The notes under the pieces are model-generated. The model ran no database searches and was not told the DNA's origin. It worked only from the letters and a program-made list of their open reading frames with translations. Positions 37,501-45,948 of a DNA stretch of 64,000 nucleotides are shown piece by piece. Source of the stretch: Trinickia symbiotica (GTDB lineage: Bacteria > Pseudomonadota > Gammaproteobacteria > Burkholderiales > Burkholderiaceae). Location: positions 186,001 through 250,000 of the forward strand of contig NZ_PTIR01000004.1 of the NCBI RefSeq assembly GCF_002934455.1. Direction: 5' to 3'. How positions within the stretch are numbered: the stretch's first letter is position 1; each line of letters starts with the position of its first letter. The translations under genes were made by a program, and so were the position numbers.

Positions 37501-38739
37501 GTGCAGCACGCCGCCGCCCGTGAGCGTCGCGCCGGGCACGAGCCTCACGCGCAGGTTGTCGATGCGCTCGGTGTTTGCGTCGAACCGGATGTCGGCATGG
37601 GCGTCGATCAGCGGCAACAACTTGGCGTCGATCGCACCGGGCGCGGCATTGACGATGGAAAGCGGTCCCGCGACGACGAGCGAGGCGCCGCTCGAGCCGT
37701 CGACAGGCGTGAGCCGCGCCTCGATCGACAAGTCGGCGAACGGCGCGCCCGCGCTGAAAACCTGCGGATTGATATGGGCGAACGAGAGCGCAACGCGCTT
37801 CAACGGAACGGCAGCAAACGGCTCGGCTTCGACGTGCGCTTGGCCCGAGAGCTTGAAGCCGCTCGCGGCGACATCGGCGGCGAGCGCTTCGAGCGTGCCC
37901 GATAAACGCGCGCTTGCCCGCACCGCCTCTTTGTCGACATTGCCGGCATAGCCGACGTCGCCGGCGAGCGCGAAGGGCCGAACGCCGTCGAGCGACAGCT
38001 CCGCGGTGACCGCGCCGTAGGGCGTGTCGATCCCGTCGAGCGACAGAGCATGATGGCGCCCGTCGCTGCGCCCATGCAGCCTCAATCGATCGTACTCCTC
38101 CGTGCTGGTTCCGTTCCGAAGGCGCAGCCTGTCGACGGCAACCGATCGGATCTCGAGCTCGAGCGGCAGCCTGAGGTTCGTCGGCAGCTTCAGCGGCGCA
38201 TGGCGGCCGGACGGCGCGAGCTGCGTGTCGATCGTGCCGGCGCTCAGTTCTTCGACGGTGAAGCGCCACGGCGAGTGCGTGAGCGCCCAGCGACCCGTCA
38301 GGCGATCGATTCGGATGTCGGTGCCGCCGGCCGCCGGCCCGGACGCAGTCGTTGCACTCGACGCCGCTGCTGCTGGCGCCTCGGCTGCCGTCGTCGCGCC
38401 GCTGCGCCAACGGACGTCGGCAAGCTGCACGCCCGTCGCGAGGGTGCCGCCGATCAGCGTACCCGACAAGCGGCCGCCCGCGACCGCGACTGCCGCTCGC
38501 CAGGCGAGCCGGGTTCCTCGCTCGGTCGTGAGCGCGCCATAGAGCGCGAGCGCGGCGAGCACGACGAGGACCACGAGGACGCCGGCCGTCCAAAACGCCG
38601 CGCGCAAGGCGCGATGCCGACGCCGCCGCGGCGGTTCGGGCCGCCCTGGCGGCCCAGGTGGCGCGGCGCCGCCGGGTGGCGAAGGCGGAGCGTGCGGCTT
38701 CGTGGCGGCGGATGGCGAGGGCGGCAATTCGTTTGTCAT
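34561..38739 (-). CDS. tamB: Translocation and assembly module protein TamB
   Basis: A 1392-residue inner-membrane-anchored protein of the AsmA/TamB group. The first 45 residues are Pro/Arg-rich cytoplasmic sequence, followed by one membrane helix (AAFWTAGVLVVLVVLAALAL). The long periplasmic body has the repeating beta-taco pattern of the family. The C-terminal DUF490 domain holds SDFRFRGQGADLGLRGTV, GSTYTTFGRKLAIENG and DDEKLSWLLFGHG. It spans the periplasm to TamA and is thought to take part in outer-membrane protein assembly and phospholipid transport. The gene lies 12 nt after tamA. The length is within the family range. Confidence 0.95.
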   Translation of the reverse strand: MTNELPPSPSAATKPHAPPSPPGGAAPPGPPGRPEPPRRRRHRALRAAFWTAGVLVVLVVLAALALYGALTTERGTRLAWRAAVAVAGGRLSGTLIGGTLATGVQLADVRWRSGATTAAEAPAAAASSATTASGPAAGGTDIRIDRLTGRWALTHSPWRFTVEELSAGTIDTQLAPSGRHAPLKLPTNLRLPLELEIRSVAVDRLRLRNGTSTEEYDRLRLHGRSDGRHHALSLDGIDTPYGAVTAELSLDGVRPFALAGDVGYAGNVDKEAVRASARLSGTLEALAADVAASGFKLSGQAHVEAEPFAAVPLKRVALSFAHINPQVFSAGAPFADLSIEARLTPVDGSSGASLVVAGPLSIVNAAPGAIDAKLLPLIDAHADIRFDANTERIDNLRVRLVPGATLTGGGVLHRGKGRLNLHATGLDVNTFTPYVRPTAFDGPIGISLDGGTQAVDFDLADEHARLGARAEVTLDRTRIALQGVRVSAGAGRVELDGTLARDTHETYNLRAKLSDFDPRLLMASAHTTKAHSPAGGAKVPATATRGATGRPPKKLPKLPEARVTGTLAATGALAPAFATKLRFELGDSVYDGFPLTGSGTVQLVGNRLLPSDAAVSIAGNDVELHGSFGGRGDRLRFHVAAPRLDRLGFGLGGTIVADGDLTGTLAHPDATLTYDAKDVAFGENRVGAATGRALIRDGANGALEFSTDARDVHMNAGDFTSLSAHASGTRAKHTFDVAGKGTVRGRPVDLTLAASGGLQETPGGPRWDGTVTRLANRGMPSLELQSPLAVTASRDLITLGATRLALEGARFDLKSFAYDRGALSSAGSATNLSIGRLLAVREELTGTPSRVRSDLVLAGDWDFSVGRTARGYAHIDRVGGDLSVDTGRGGLVPLGITALSARVEASGGTRITATLHAAASRVGKADANASVPLAPDAARGGLLRVSADAPLAGAVTADVPSLTTTGGLIGPSYLLDGHLALKLTLAGTAAKPAVSGSLTGDGLSATWVDQGVQLKDGVVRVALSNNLVEFRQVEFHGGKGTLRATGRIGLDRAEPDLTAQIVADKLELFAAPDRQLSLSGSATVANGGPEGGMDINGKFKVDRAHFDMPERPAPKLSDDVVIVRDNGGRPSGGNATRASSDTTQSMNKPVGRFAPRANIDIDLGSDFRFRGQGADLGLRGTVTLMSAPLKPLRAIGNVRVTEGSTYTTFGRKLAIENGFFTFNGPVANPGINILAMRRNQDVEAGVQVTGTVGAPVAKLVSEPNVPDDEKLSWLLFGHGTDQGNNLGQQSTMTTALALLGSATGKRVAQTVGLDEVSVGRSEVGLTDPQVVMLSKAITERLVLGYEQGLQSASNAFKATVNLSRFWSISAYGGTFEGVDISFSRRFDGFWSR

Positions 38740-38751
38740 GCTCCGGGGAAC

Positions 38752-40617
38752 TCAAAAAGCGATGCCAAGCGTCAGGTACGGCCGCACGCTCCGGTTGCGG
38801 ATGCCGTAGGCGAGGTCGACGTTGATCGGTCCGACCGGGCTGCGCCAGCGCGCGCCGACGCCGACGCCCGGATAGAACGTCTTGTCGTGCCACGTGTCGG
38901 TCGCGGTGCCGATGTCGTAAAACACGGCTGCGCCCCAGTCGTGCGAGAACCAATGCTGATACTCGGCCGTCCCCGTCATCAGATATTTCGCCGGCAAGAC
39001 CGAGCCGTCGACAGTCGTGCCGATGCTCTGAAATCCGTAGCCGCGGATCGAGTTCGAGCCGCCCGCGCGAAAGAGCAGCGAAGCGGGGATGCCGCGCGAG
39101 CCGCCCGTCGTGAATACGCCGCCGAACTCGGCTCGGAACACCATCAGATCGCGCTTGCCGATCGGCAGATACTGCTCGCCGCGAGCGTAGGCGCGCGTAA
39201 ACGTCTGATCCGAGAGCAGCCCCTTGATCGCGAACCCGGCTTCCGCATGAAGCAGGTTACCCGAGCGGGGAAAGAGCGGGTCGTCGACGTGTCGGCGCGT
39301 CCACGACCATTGCGGCATGAGCGCATGGCTCGTGGTTGGGCCCGCCGTATTCTGATCGAGCCGGTCCGAGTAGTACTCGATCGAATAGGCATAGTCGATG
39401 AACTGCGACGTGCGCGTGCGCTGCAGGCCCGCGCGCGCGCTGTAGATGCGCGTGCCCGAGACGTTCGTCGTCGTGTACGAGGCGAGCGCGCTGTTGACCC
39501 ATCCGCGCTTGCCCGGCGGCATCGAGAGCTGAATCTGACCGTATTGCTGGATCTGGTCGAGCCGGCCTTGCACCGAAAACGGCCAGGCGGCGCCGAACGT
39601 GTTCAAATACGAGTAGGCTCCCTGGATGTGCGCACCCGTATCGGTCGCATAGCCTACGCCGCTGCGCACGCTGTTATACGGAAACTCGCTGACTTTCACA
39701 TGGACCGGCGTATCGTGCGGCTTGTCGACGTCGTTGTCGATGTCGATCGCCACGCTCGCGTAGTACGGCGTATTTTGCAGCTGGCGCTGGAGCTCGGCGA
39801 TGCGATCGCTGTTGTAGGTCTCGCCGACCGACAGTGGATTGACGTTGGACACGATCCACCCCGGATAGCGGCGCACGCCGGAAACGTCGAGCGGACCGAG
39901 CGTGAAGGTCGGCCCGCTCGCGAATGTCACGGAAAGCGCCGCGGACTTTCGCAGCGGGTCGATGCGCGCCTCCGAACGGGCGATCTTGGCGCCGAGATAG
40001 CGTCGCGCCTGCAGCGCTTTCAACGCCGCGTCCTTCGCCTCGCTCCAACCCGATTGCGTGAACGGATCCCCGACGTGCAACGAAAAGGCGAAACGCGCCG
40101 CGTTCTCGCGCGCGGGCGCCTCCGTCGAAACGGGCCCCTCGAACTCGAGCTCGACGGAGGTAACGGTCGCGCGCGGGCCAGGATCGACGTGCACGGTGAC
40201 GTTTCGCTTGCCGCCCGCGGTTCGCACGTCGGTGCGCACGACGGGCGAGAAGTAACCGTCGGTCGCAACGAGATCGCGCACCTGTTGCGGCGTGGCGGTA
40301 ATGAGGAACTCGAATTGATCGTCGCTGACGTCGTCCCGCTTGGCGAAGCGCGCCAGATCGAGATGCTGCTGGAGCAGCTTGCGGACCGAGCGCGGCGCAT
40401 CGATGTCGATGCGGTATCGGGCGGCGGCCGGCGCCGATAGCGCGAGGAGCAATCCGCCCAGCGCGGCGGCGAGAAGCCAGCCGCGCACGCAGCCCGTGGG
40501 CGTCACGGGCCTCGGGGGCCTCAGGGGCCGCACGAGGAGCGCGAGCGCCGCGGCCGGCGCGGCGCGCCCGCGTACGCGGCGCGAGCCACGGGGCGAATCG
40601 GTTACGGCGTCCCGCAA
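38752..40617 (-). CDS. tamA: Translocation and assembly module outer-membrane protein TamA
   Basis: A 621-residue Omp85-family protein. After a long basic leader and a hydrophobic signal (GWLLAAALGGLLLALSAPAAA), three POTRA domains occupy roughly residues 66-290 (for example RYRIDIDAPRSVRKLLQQHL). The 16-strand barrel includes the family motifs RAGGSNSIRGYGFQSIG and GVGVGARWRSPVGPINVDLA and ends in a terminal Phe (LTLGIAF). It is co-transcribed with tamB. The ATG at 40617 gives an unusually long n-region of about 45 residues; a later in-frame start would shorten it, but no ribosome site decides the matter. Confidence 0.94.
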   Translation of the reverse strand: MRDAVTDSPRGSRRVRGRAAPAAALALLVRPLRPPRPVTPTGCVRGWLLAAALGGLLLALSAPAAARYRIDIDAPRSVRKLLQQHLDLARFAKRDDVSDDQFEFLITATPQQVRDLVATDGYFSPVVRTDVRTAGGKRNVTVHVDPGPRATVTSVELEFEGPVSTEAPARENAARFAFSLHVGDPFTQSGWSEAKDAALKALQARRYLGAKIARSEARIDPLRKSAALSVTFASGPTFTLGPLDVSGVRRYPGWIVSNVNPLSVGETYNSDRIAELQRQLQNTPYYASVAIDIDNDVDKPHDTPVHVKVSEFPYNSVRSGVGYATDTGAHIQGAYSYLNTFGAAWPFSVQGRLDQIQQYGQIQLSMPPGKRGWVNSALASYTTTNVSGTRIYSARAGLQRTRTSQFIDYAYSIEYYSDRLDQNTAGPTTSHALMPQWSWTRRHVDDPLFPRSGNLLHAEAGFAIKGLLSDQTFTRAYARGEQYLPIGKRDLMVFRAEFGGVFTTGGSRGIPASLLFRAGGSNSIRGYGFQSIGTTVDGSVLPAKYLMTGTAEYQHWFSHDWGAAVFYDIGTATDTWHDKTFYPGVGVGARWRSPVGPINVDLAYGIRNRSVRPYLTLGIAF

Positions 40618-40776
40618 ACGGGCCCTCCCTTCGTTGTCGGCGCGCCGGGCGCGCGCCGGGATTGGACGGCGCTCGCCGCGCGTTGTTCCGGCTGGCCGCG
40701 CATGCGCTAAAATCTCAATTCATCGAGAGGGTACGCCCGATCTCGACTCTTCCCCATTTTCCGCGATCGTCGAGCC

Positions 40777-40962
40777 ATGTATCAATCGGATATCACCAAG
40801 TTTCTCAATGAACTGAAGCAGCAGCGGCCCACGCTCGAAGAGGAACAGCGGCGCGGCCGTGCGCTGCTTTGGGACAAGCAGCCTGTCGATCTCGAAGAGC
40901 GCGCCAATCAGCAAGCTTCCCGCGTAAATCAGACGCCGTACGTCTACTACCAGAACTTCTGA
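40777..40962 (+). CDS. DUF3460 family protein
   Basis: A 61-residue soluble protein, MYQSDITKFLNELKQQRP to TPYVYYQNF, recognisable as DUF3460, a short betaproteobacterial family of unknown function. It is 2 nt upstream of scpA and probably translationally coupled to it. A TAAAAT hexamer at 40708-40713 with TTGTTC 19 bp before it is a possible promoter. Confidence 0.9.
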   Translation: MYQSDITKFLNELKQQRPTLEEEQRRGRALLWDKQPVDLEERANQQASRVNQTPYVYYQNF

Positions 40963-40964
40963 GC

Positions 40965-41834
40965 GTGAGCGCCGCGGACGAGGTCGAGCGCTCGCGTGAG
41001 CCGCAAGCGGCGCTGACCGCGCCAGCCACCGATACGACGCCGGACACGGTCGACGGCGTCGCTTTTGCGCGCCTTTACGGCGAGCCGCTCTTCAAGCTGC
41101 CGCAGGACCTCTACATTCCGCCGGACGCGCTCGAAATCTTCCTCGAGACGTTCGAAGGTCCGCTCGACCTTTTGCTCTACCTGATCCGCAAGCAGAACTT
41201 CAACGTTCTCGACATTCCGATGGCCGACGTGACGGCGCAATACCTCGGCTACGTCGAGCAGCTGCGCAAGTCGAACCTCGAGCTCGCGTCGGAGTACCTG
41301 CTCATGGCGGCGATGCTGATCGAGATCAAGTCGCGCATGCTGCTGCCGGTCAAGAAAGCCGATACGGGCGACGAAGCCGAGGATCCGCGCGCCGAACTGG
41401 TGCGACGCCTGCTCGAATACGAGCGGATGAAGCTTGCGGCGCAGCAGCTCGATCGCCTGCCGCAGCTCGGGCGCGATTTTCTGCGCGCTCAGGTCTACAT
41501 CGAGCAAAGCATCGCGCCGCGCTTCCCCGACGTGTCGACGGACGATCTACGCGCCGCCTGGGCGGACGTGCTGAAGCGCGCAAAGCTCGTGCAGCACCAT
41601 AAGATCTCGCGCGAGGAGCTCTCGGTGCGCGAGCACATGAGCCTTATCCTGCGGCGGCTGCAAAACGCACGCTTCATGGAGTTCTCGGAGCTCTTCGACG
41701 TGTCGCGCGGCGTGCCCGTCGTCGTCGTCAATTTCATCGCCATGCTCGAGCTCTCGCGTGAATCGCTGATCGAGATTACGCAGGCGGAGGCATTCGCTCC
41801 GATCTACGTGCGGCTCGCTTACTTTCCTGCTTGA
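40965..41834 (+). CDS. scpA: Segregation and condensation protein ScpA
   Basis: A 289-residue kleisin subunit of the SMC-ScpAB chromosome condensation complex. I chose the GTG at 40965, two nucleotides after the DUF3460 stop; the frame extends upstream only inside that gene. Family features: FEGPLDLLLYLIRKQNFNVLD, ASEYLLMAAMLIEIKSRMLL, and the C-terminal winged helix (FSELFDVSRGVPVVVVNFIA, LIEITQAEAFAPIYV). No scpB is adjacent in the window. panC follows 143 nt downstream. Confidence 0.95.
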   Translation: MSAADEVERSREPQAALTAPATDTTPDTVDGVAFARLYGEPLFKLPQDLYIPPDALEIFLETFEGPLDLLLYLIRKQNFNVLDIPMADVTAQYLGYVEQLRKSNLELASEYLLMAAMLIEIKSRMLLPVKKADTGDEAEDPRAELVRRLLEYERMKLAAQQLDRLPQLGRDFLRAQVYIEQSIAPRFPDVSTDDLRAAWADVLKRAKLVQHHKISREELSVREHMSLILRRLQNARFMEFSELFDVSRGVPVVVVNFIAMLELSRESLIEITQAEAFAPIYVRLAYFPA

Positions 41835-41944
41835 CGCGGTGCGCATCGGGGCGGTTTCGGCCGGCGGCACGTTCCAGCGTTCAAGCGTTCCATTGCGTTC
41901 GAGTGCCACCCACGAGTAAATCCACTACAATCGGCGCGCCTTGA

Positions 41945-42811
<867 letters not shown>

Positions 42812-42821
42812 GGAAACGATC

Positions 42822-43208
42822 ATGCAGCGCCATATGCTCAAATCGAAGATCCACCGCGCCGTCGTCACCCATTGCGAGCTGCACTACGAGGGCTCGTGCG
42901 CGATCGACGAGGATCTGCTCGAAGCGGCGAATATCGTCGAGAACGAGCGCATCGACGTCTGGAACATCAACAACGGCGAGCGGTTCTCCACCTATGCGAT
43001 CCGCGGCGAGCGCGGCAGCGGCATGATCTCGCTGAACGGCTCGGCCGCGCGGCGCGCGCAGCTCGGCGACCTCGTCATCATCGCGGCCTTCGCGATGATC
43101 GATGAAGCGGAGCTCAAAGCGGGCTGGGAGCCCAAGCTCGTCTTCGTCGACGAGCACAACAAAGCGAAGGGCAGCCGCGGCCATGTGCCGGTGCAAAACT
43201 GGACCTGA
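42822..43208 (+). CDS. panD: Aspartate 1-decarboxylase
   Basis: A 128-residue pyruvoyl enzyme converting aspartate to beta-alanine for PanC. The self-processing Gly-Ser pair is in HYEGSCAID (G24-S25), with Lys9 in MLKSKIHRA and Tyr58 near [13 protein letters not shown]. The ATG at 42822 is preceded by GAGGAAACG, which overlaps the panC stop. Length is typical. It ends 32 nt from the convergent ParA-like gene with no clear terminator between. Confidence 0.97.
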   Translation: MQRHMLKSKIHRAVVTHCELHYEGSCAIDEDLLEAANIVENERIDVWNINNGERFSTYAIRGERGSGMISLNGSAARRAQLGDLVIIAAFAMIDEAELKAGWEPKLVFVDEHNKAKGSRGHVPVQNWT

Positions 43209-43240
43209 CGGTTGTTCCGACGGGCCGATGACGCCTTCGC

Positions 43241-43870
43241 CTATTTGGACTTGGCGGCCCAGGTGGCAATCGGCTCCCACTGCTCGAGATCCCGCTCGAC
43301 GCGGCTTTTCGCGACGTCCCACAGCGTGAGGCCGTGCGCGGCGAGTTGCACGTAGTTCTGCGTATCGCGTAAATAGCCGAGCACCGGAAGCTTCAAGCCT
43401 TCCACGAAGCGGTGGAGCTGATCGGCCGAGCGCGTGCGGGCGTCCACACGCATTCCCACTACGCCGATCTCGATCGCGCCTTTGCGCACCGCTTTCTCCT
43501 CGGCGAGGCGCTCGAGAAAATGCTGCGTTGCAAGAATATCGAACAGCGACGGCTGCAGCGGCACGATGACCTTGTCGGCAAGCCCGAGCGCCGCGGTGAG
43601 ACGGTTTCCGCGCAGGCCGGCCGGCGTATCGACGACGGCGTGCTCGAGCCCCTTGGGCGGCCTCGCTGGCTGGTCCGGATCGACCTCCCATGCTTCGATC
43701 GGCGGCAAACCCTGTGGCCGCAGGGCTAGCCAATCGTGCGCGGACTGCTGCCGATCGAGATCGGCGAGCGCGACCCATTCGCCGTTCGCGGCGAAATAAC
43801 CCGCCAGATTGGTCGATAGCGTGCTCTTGCCGACCCCGCCCTTGGGGTTGGCCACCACGATTACCGTCAT
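43241..43870 (-). CDS. Orphan ParA-family ATPase
   Basis: A 209-residue P-loop ATPase of the ParA/MinD/Mrp class. It starts with the deviant Walker A VVANPKGGVGKST, then the ALADLDRQQSAHDW switch region, VVDTPAGL as Walker B, and LQPSLFDIL. This is the compact ParA type that moves cargo on the nucleoid or membrane. No parB gene or parS site is adjacent, and the neighbours are panD and cobU, so it is not a chromosome-partition locus. Similar stand-alone ParA-like genes occur in Burkholderia; the cargo is unknown. Confidence 0.9.
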   Translation of the reverse strand: MTVIVVANPKGGVGKSTLSTNLAGYFAANGEWVALADLDRQQSAHDWLALRPQGLPPIEAWEVDPDQPARPPKGLEHAVVDTPAGLRGNRLTAALGLADKVIVPLQPSLFDILATQHFLERLAEEKAVRKGAIEIGVVGMRVDARTRSADQLHRFVEGLKLPVLGYLRDTQNYVQLAAHGLTLWDVAKSRVERDLEQWEPIATWAAKSK

Positions 43871-43982
43871 GCAGTCTCCCGGTAGAAGGCCGCGTCGCGC
43901 GGCCGGTTTGCCATTTCGCTCACAACTTATCAGAGGCATCGCGCTGACGATAATATCGGCAAATCGCCCGCCCCCCAAACAG

Positions 43983-44240
43983 TGACCGGAGGGAGCACCC
44001 TTTGGGGGGCTCCCGGAGGAAATCCCCGTGGGGATGACCGGAGGGAGCACCCTCTGGGGGCTCCCGGAGGAAGTCCCCGTGGGGGTGACCGGAGGGAGCA
44101 CCCTTTGGGGGGCTCCCGGAGGAAATCCCCGTGGGATGACCGGAGGGAGCACCCTTTGGGGGGCTCCCGGAGGAAATCCCCTTGGGGATGACCGGAGGGA
44201 GCACCGTCGGGAGCTCCCGGAGGAAGTCCCGGTCGGCACG
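43983..44240. repeat. Five tandem 51/52-bp repeats with internal hairpins before cobU
   Basis: Units start at 43983, 44035, 44086, 44137 and 44189, each beginning TGACCGGAGGGAGCACC, with the fifth diverging after its first third. Each unit holds GGGAGC...GCTCCC (a 6-bp stem) and most hold ATCCCC-GT-GGGGAT (a second small stem). Alternating 51 and 52 bp breaks every reading frame, so the array is not coding. It fills most of the 404-nt gap between the ParA-like gene and cobU. The rest of the gap has only the cobU proximal promoter. No spacers separate the units, so this is not CRISPR. Confidence 0.92.
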
Positions 44241-44274
44241 ACCATGCGGGGCGCCGAACGATACAATCGCGCCG

Positions 44275-44871
44275 ATGAACACCATTCCGGACATCACCTT
44301 CGTGCTCGGCGGCGCGCGCTCGGGCAAAAGCATGTACGCCGAGCAGCTTGCGGTGGCGAGCGCACGCCCCGTTACCTACATCGCCACGGCCTGCGGCGCC
44401 GACGACGAATTCGCCGCCCGCATCGCCCATCACCGCGCGCGGCGGCCCGCGCATTGGGGACTCGTCGAAGCCGGCGCGGATCTGGCCGGTGCGTTGCGCG
44501 GCGCCGACCGCGGCGGTCATTGTGTACTCATCGATTGCCTGACGCTCTGGCTCGCGAACCTGCTCTGCCCGATCGACACAGCGGACTCGAACGCGCCTGC
44601 CGACTCTCCGCTTCACGAGCCGGTGGCGCTTGCGGCCGAGACACTGACGGCTCACCTCGACGCCTTCGAGGCCGCCCTCACCGCCGCACAAGGCAAGATC
44701 ATCGTCGTCAGCAACGAAATCGGCTTGGGAGTCGTGCCGCTCGGCTCGGTCACGCGCCGTTACGTGGACGAGCTCGGCCGGCTGAACCAACGCGTTGCGA
44801 GCCTTGCGAAACACGCGACATTGATGGTGGCGGGGCTGCCCCTCGCAGTCAAAGGGGCAGGCGCGCGATGA
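44275..44871 (+). CDS. cobU: Adenosylcobinamide kinase / guanylyltransferase
   Basis: A 198-residue bifunctional enzyme (CobU/CobP) that phosphorylates adenosylcobinamide and activates it with GTP. The P-loop GGARSGKS is at residues 12-19, the guanylylated-His region is ARIAHHRARRPAHW, and LIDCLTLWLANLL and VSNEIGLGVVP are family stretches. It overlaps btuF by 4 nt (ATGA). A TACAAT hexamer lies at 44263-44268, only 6 nt before the ATG, so the transcript may be leaderless or nearly so; a matching -35 is not obvious. I found no cobalamin riboswitch before this gene. Confidence 0.94.
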   Translation: MNTIPDITFVLGGARSGKSMYAEQLAVASARPVTYIATACGADDEFAARIAHHRARRPAHWGLVEAGADLAGALRGADRGGHCVLIDCLTLWLANLLCPIDTADSNAPADSPLHEPVALAAETLTAHLDAFEAALTAAQGKIIVVSNEIGLGVVPLGSVTRRYVDELGRLNQRVASLAKHATLMVAGLPLAVKGAGAR

Positions 44872-45899
44872 AGCCGTCTCTTCGCCGACGGACGGCGTTG
44901 CCCGCCCGCGCCAGCGTTCGGACGATCTCCACCCGCCTTACCGCTACGCTCGCGCTCGGCGCCTCACTCGCCGCGCACGCCGCGCTGACGGTGACCGACG
45001 ACACGGGCGGCACAGTGACGCTCGCAGCGCCAGCACAGCGCGTCATCGCGCTCGCGCCGCATACGGTCGAGCTCGTCTACGCGGCCGGCGGCGGCCCGAA
45101 GCTCGTCGGCGCCGTCTCGTACAGCGACTATCCGCCCGCCGCGAAAGCGCTGCCGCGCGTCGGCAGCAACACCGCACTCGATCTCGAGCGCATCGTCGCG
45201 TTGAAGCCGGACCTCATCGTCGTCTGGCGGCATGGCAACGACGAACGGCAGCTGGCGAAGCTGCGCGCGCTCGGCATCGCGATCTTTCGCAGCGAGCCAC
45301 AGAAGGTCGACGACGTCGCCACGGACCTCGAAAAACTCGGCGTGCTGCTCGGCAGCGAGCCGACAGCCGACACCGCCGCGCGCGAATACCGGGAAAAGAC
45401 CGCAAAGCTGCGCGTGCAGTATGCGGACCGGCCCCCGGTCAACGTGTTCTACCAGGTCTGGAGCCGGCCGCTCATGACGCTGAACGGCACGCATATCGTC
45501 AGCGATGCGATCGCCCTCTGCGGCGGCCGCAACGTCTTTGCCGACCTCGCCCCGCTCGTGCCGACCGTCTCGACGGAGGCCGTGATCGCCGCGAACCCCG
45601 AGGCGATCGTCACGGCCGATCCGGTCGCGGCAACGACGCAAACGGGCGCCTCCGAGGGGTTCGCCGCTGGCGCCTCGACGAGCCCGGCCGCTTCGGGCGC
45701 CCCCCGAGAAGACCGCCTCGAAGCGAGCGCACCCGAGTTCGCGATGTGGCGCGCCTGGCCCCGGTTGGAGGCCGTCGCCCGCGGCAACCTCTTCGTCCTC
45801 GACGCCGACCTCATCGACCGGCCCGGACCGCGCTTCGCGCTCGGTGCCGCGGCTCTGTGCCGCGATCTCGACATCGCCCGTTCACGCCGTCCAAAGTAA
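44868..45899 (+). CDS. btuF: Cobalamin-binding periplasmic protein BtuF-like
   Basis: A 343-residue periplasmic substrate-binding protein for the vitamin B12 ABC transporter. A signal sequence (LTATLALGASLAAHA) is followed by the class III binding fold: VIALAPHTVELVYAAGG, LVGAVSYSDYPP, LDLERIVALKPDLIVVW and CGGRNVFADL. A Gly/Ala/Ser-rich insertion of about 30 residues (GASEGFAAGASTSPAASG region) interrupts the second lobe. It begins inside the cobU stop and ends 49 nt before the convergent cobC. Its permease and ATPase (btuC, btuD) lie in the facing minus-strand operon. Confidence 0.91.
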   Translation: MKPSLRRRTALPARASVRTISTRLTATLALGASLAAHAALTVTDDTGGTVTLAAPAQRVIALAPHTVELVYAAGGGPKLVGAVSYSDYPPAAKALPRVGSNTALDLERIVALKPDLIVVWRHGNDERQLAKLRALGIAIFRSEPQKVDDVATDLEKLGVLLGSEPTADTAAREYREKTAKLRVQYADRPPVNVFYQVWSRPLMTLNGTHIVSDAIALCGGRNVFADLAPLVPTVSTEAVIAANPEAIVTADPVAATTQTGASEGFAAGASTSPAASGAPREDRLEASAPEFAMWRAWPRLEAVARGNLFVLDADLIDRPGPRFALGAAALCRDLDIARSRRPK

Positions 45900-45948
45900 A
45901 CCAACGCGGCCAGAATCCCGAACGGTAGCCCCTACGGGCGCGGCGCGC

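Noticed and set aside
43983-44240. CRISPR array or repeat-containing coding region
   Set aside because: The units touch one another without unique spacers, and the alternation of 51 and 52 bp shifts the frame, so it is neither CRISPR nor a repeat protein.
43871-44274. A second cobalamin riboswitch before cobU
   Set aside because: None of the conserved aptamer blocks (GCTGCCCCCGCAACGG or a B12 box) is present on the plus strand.
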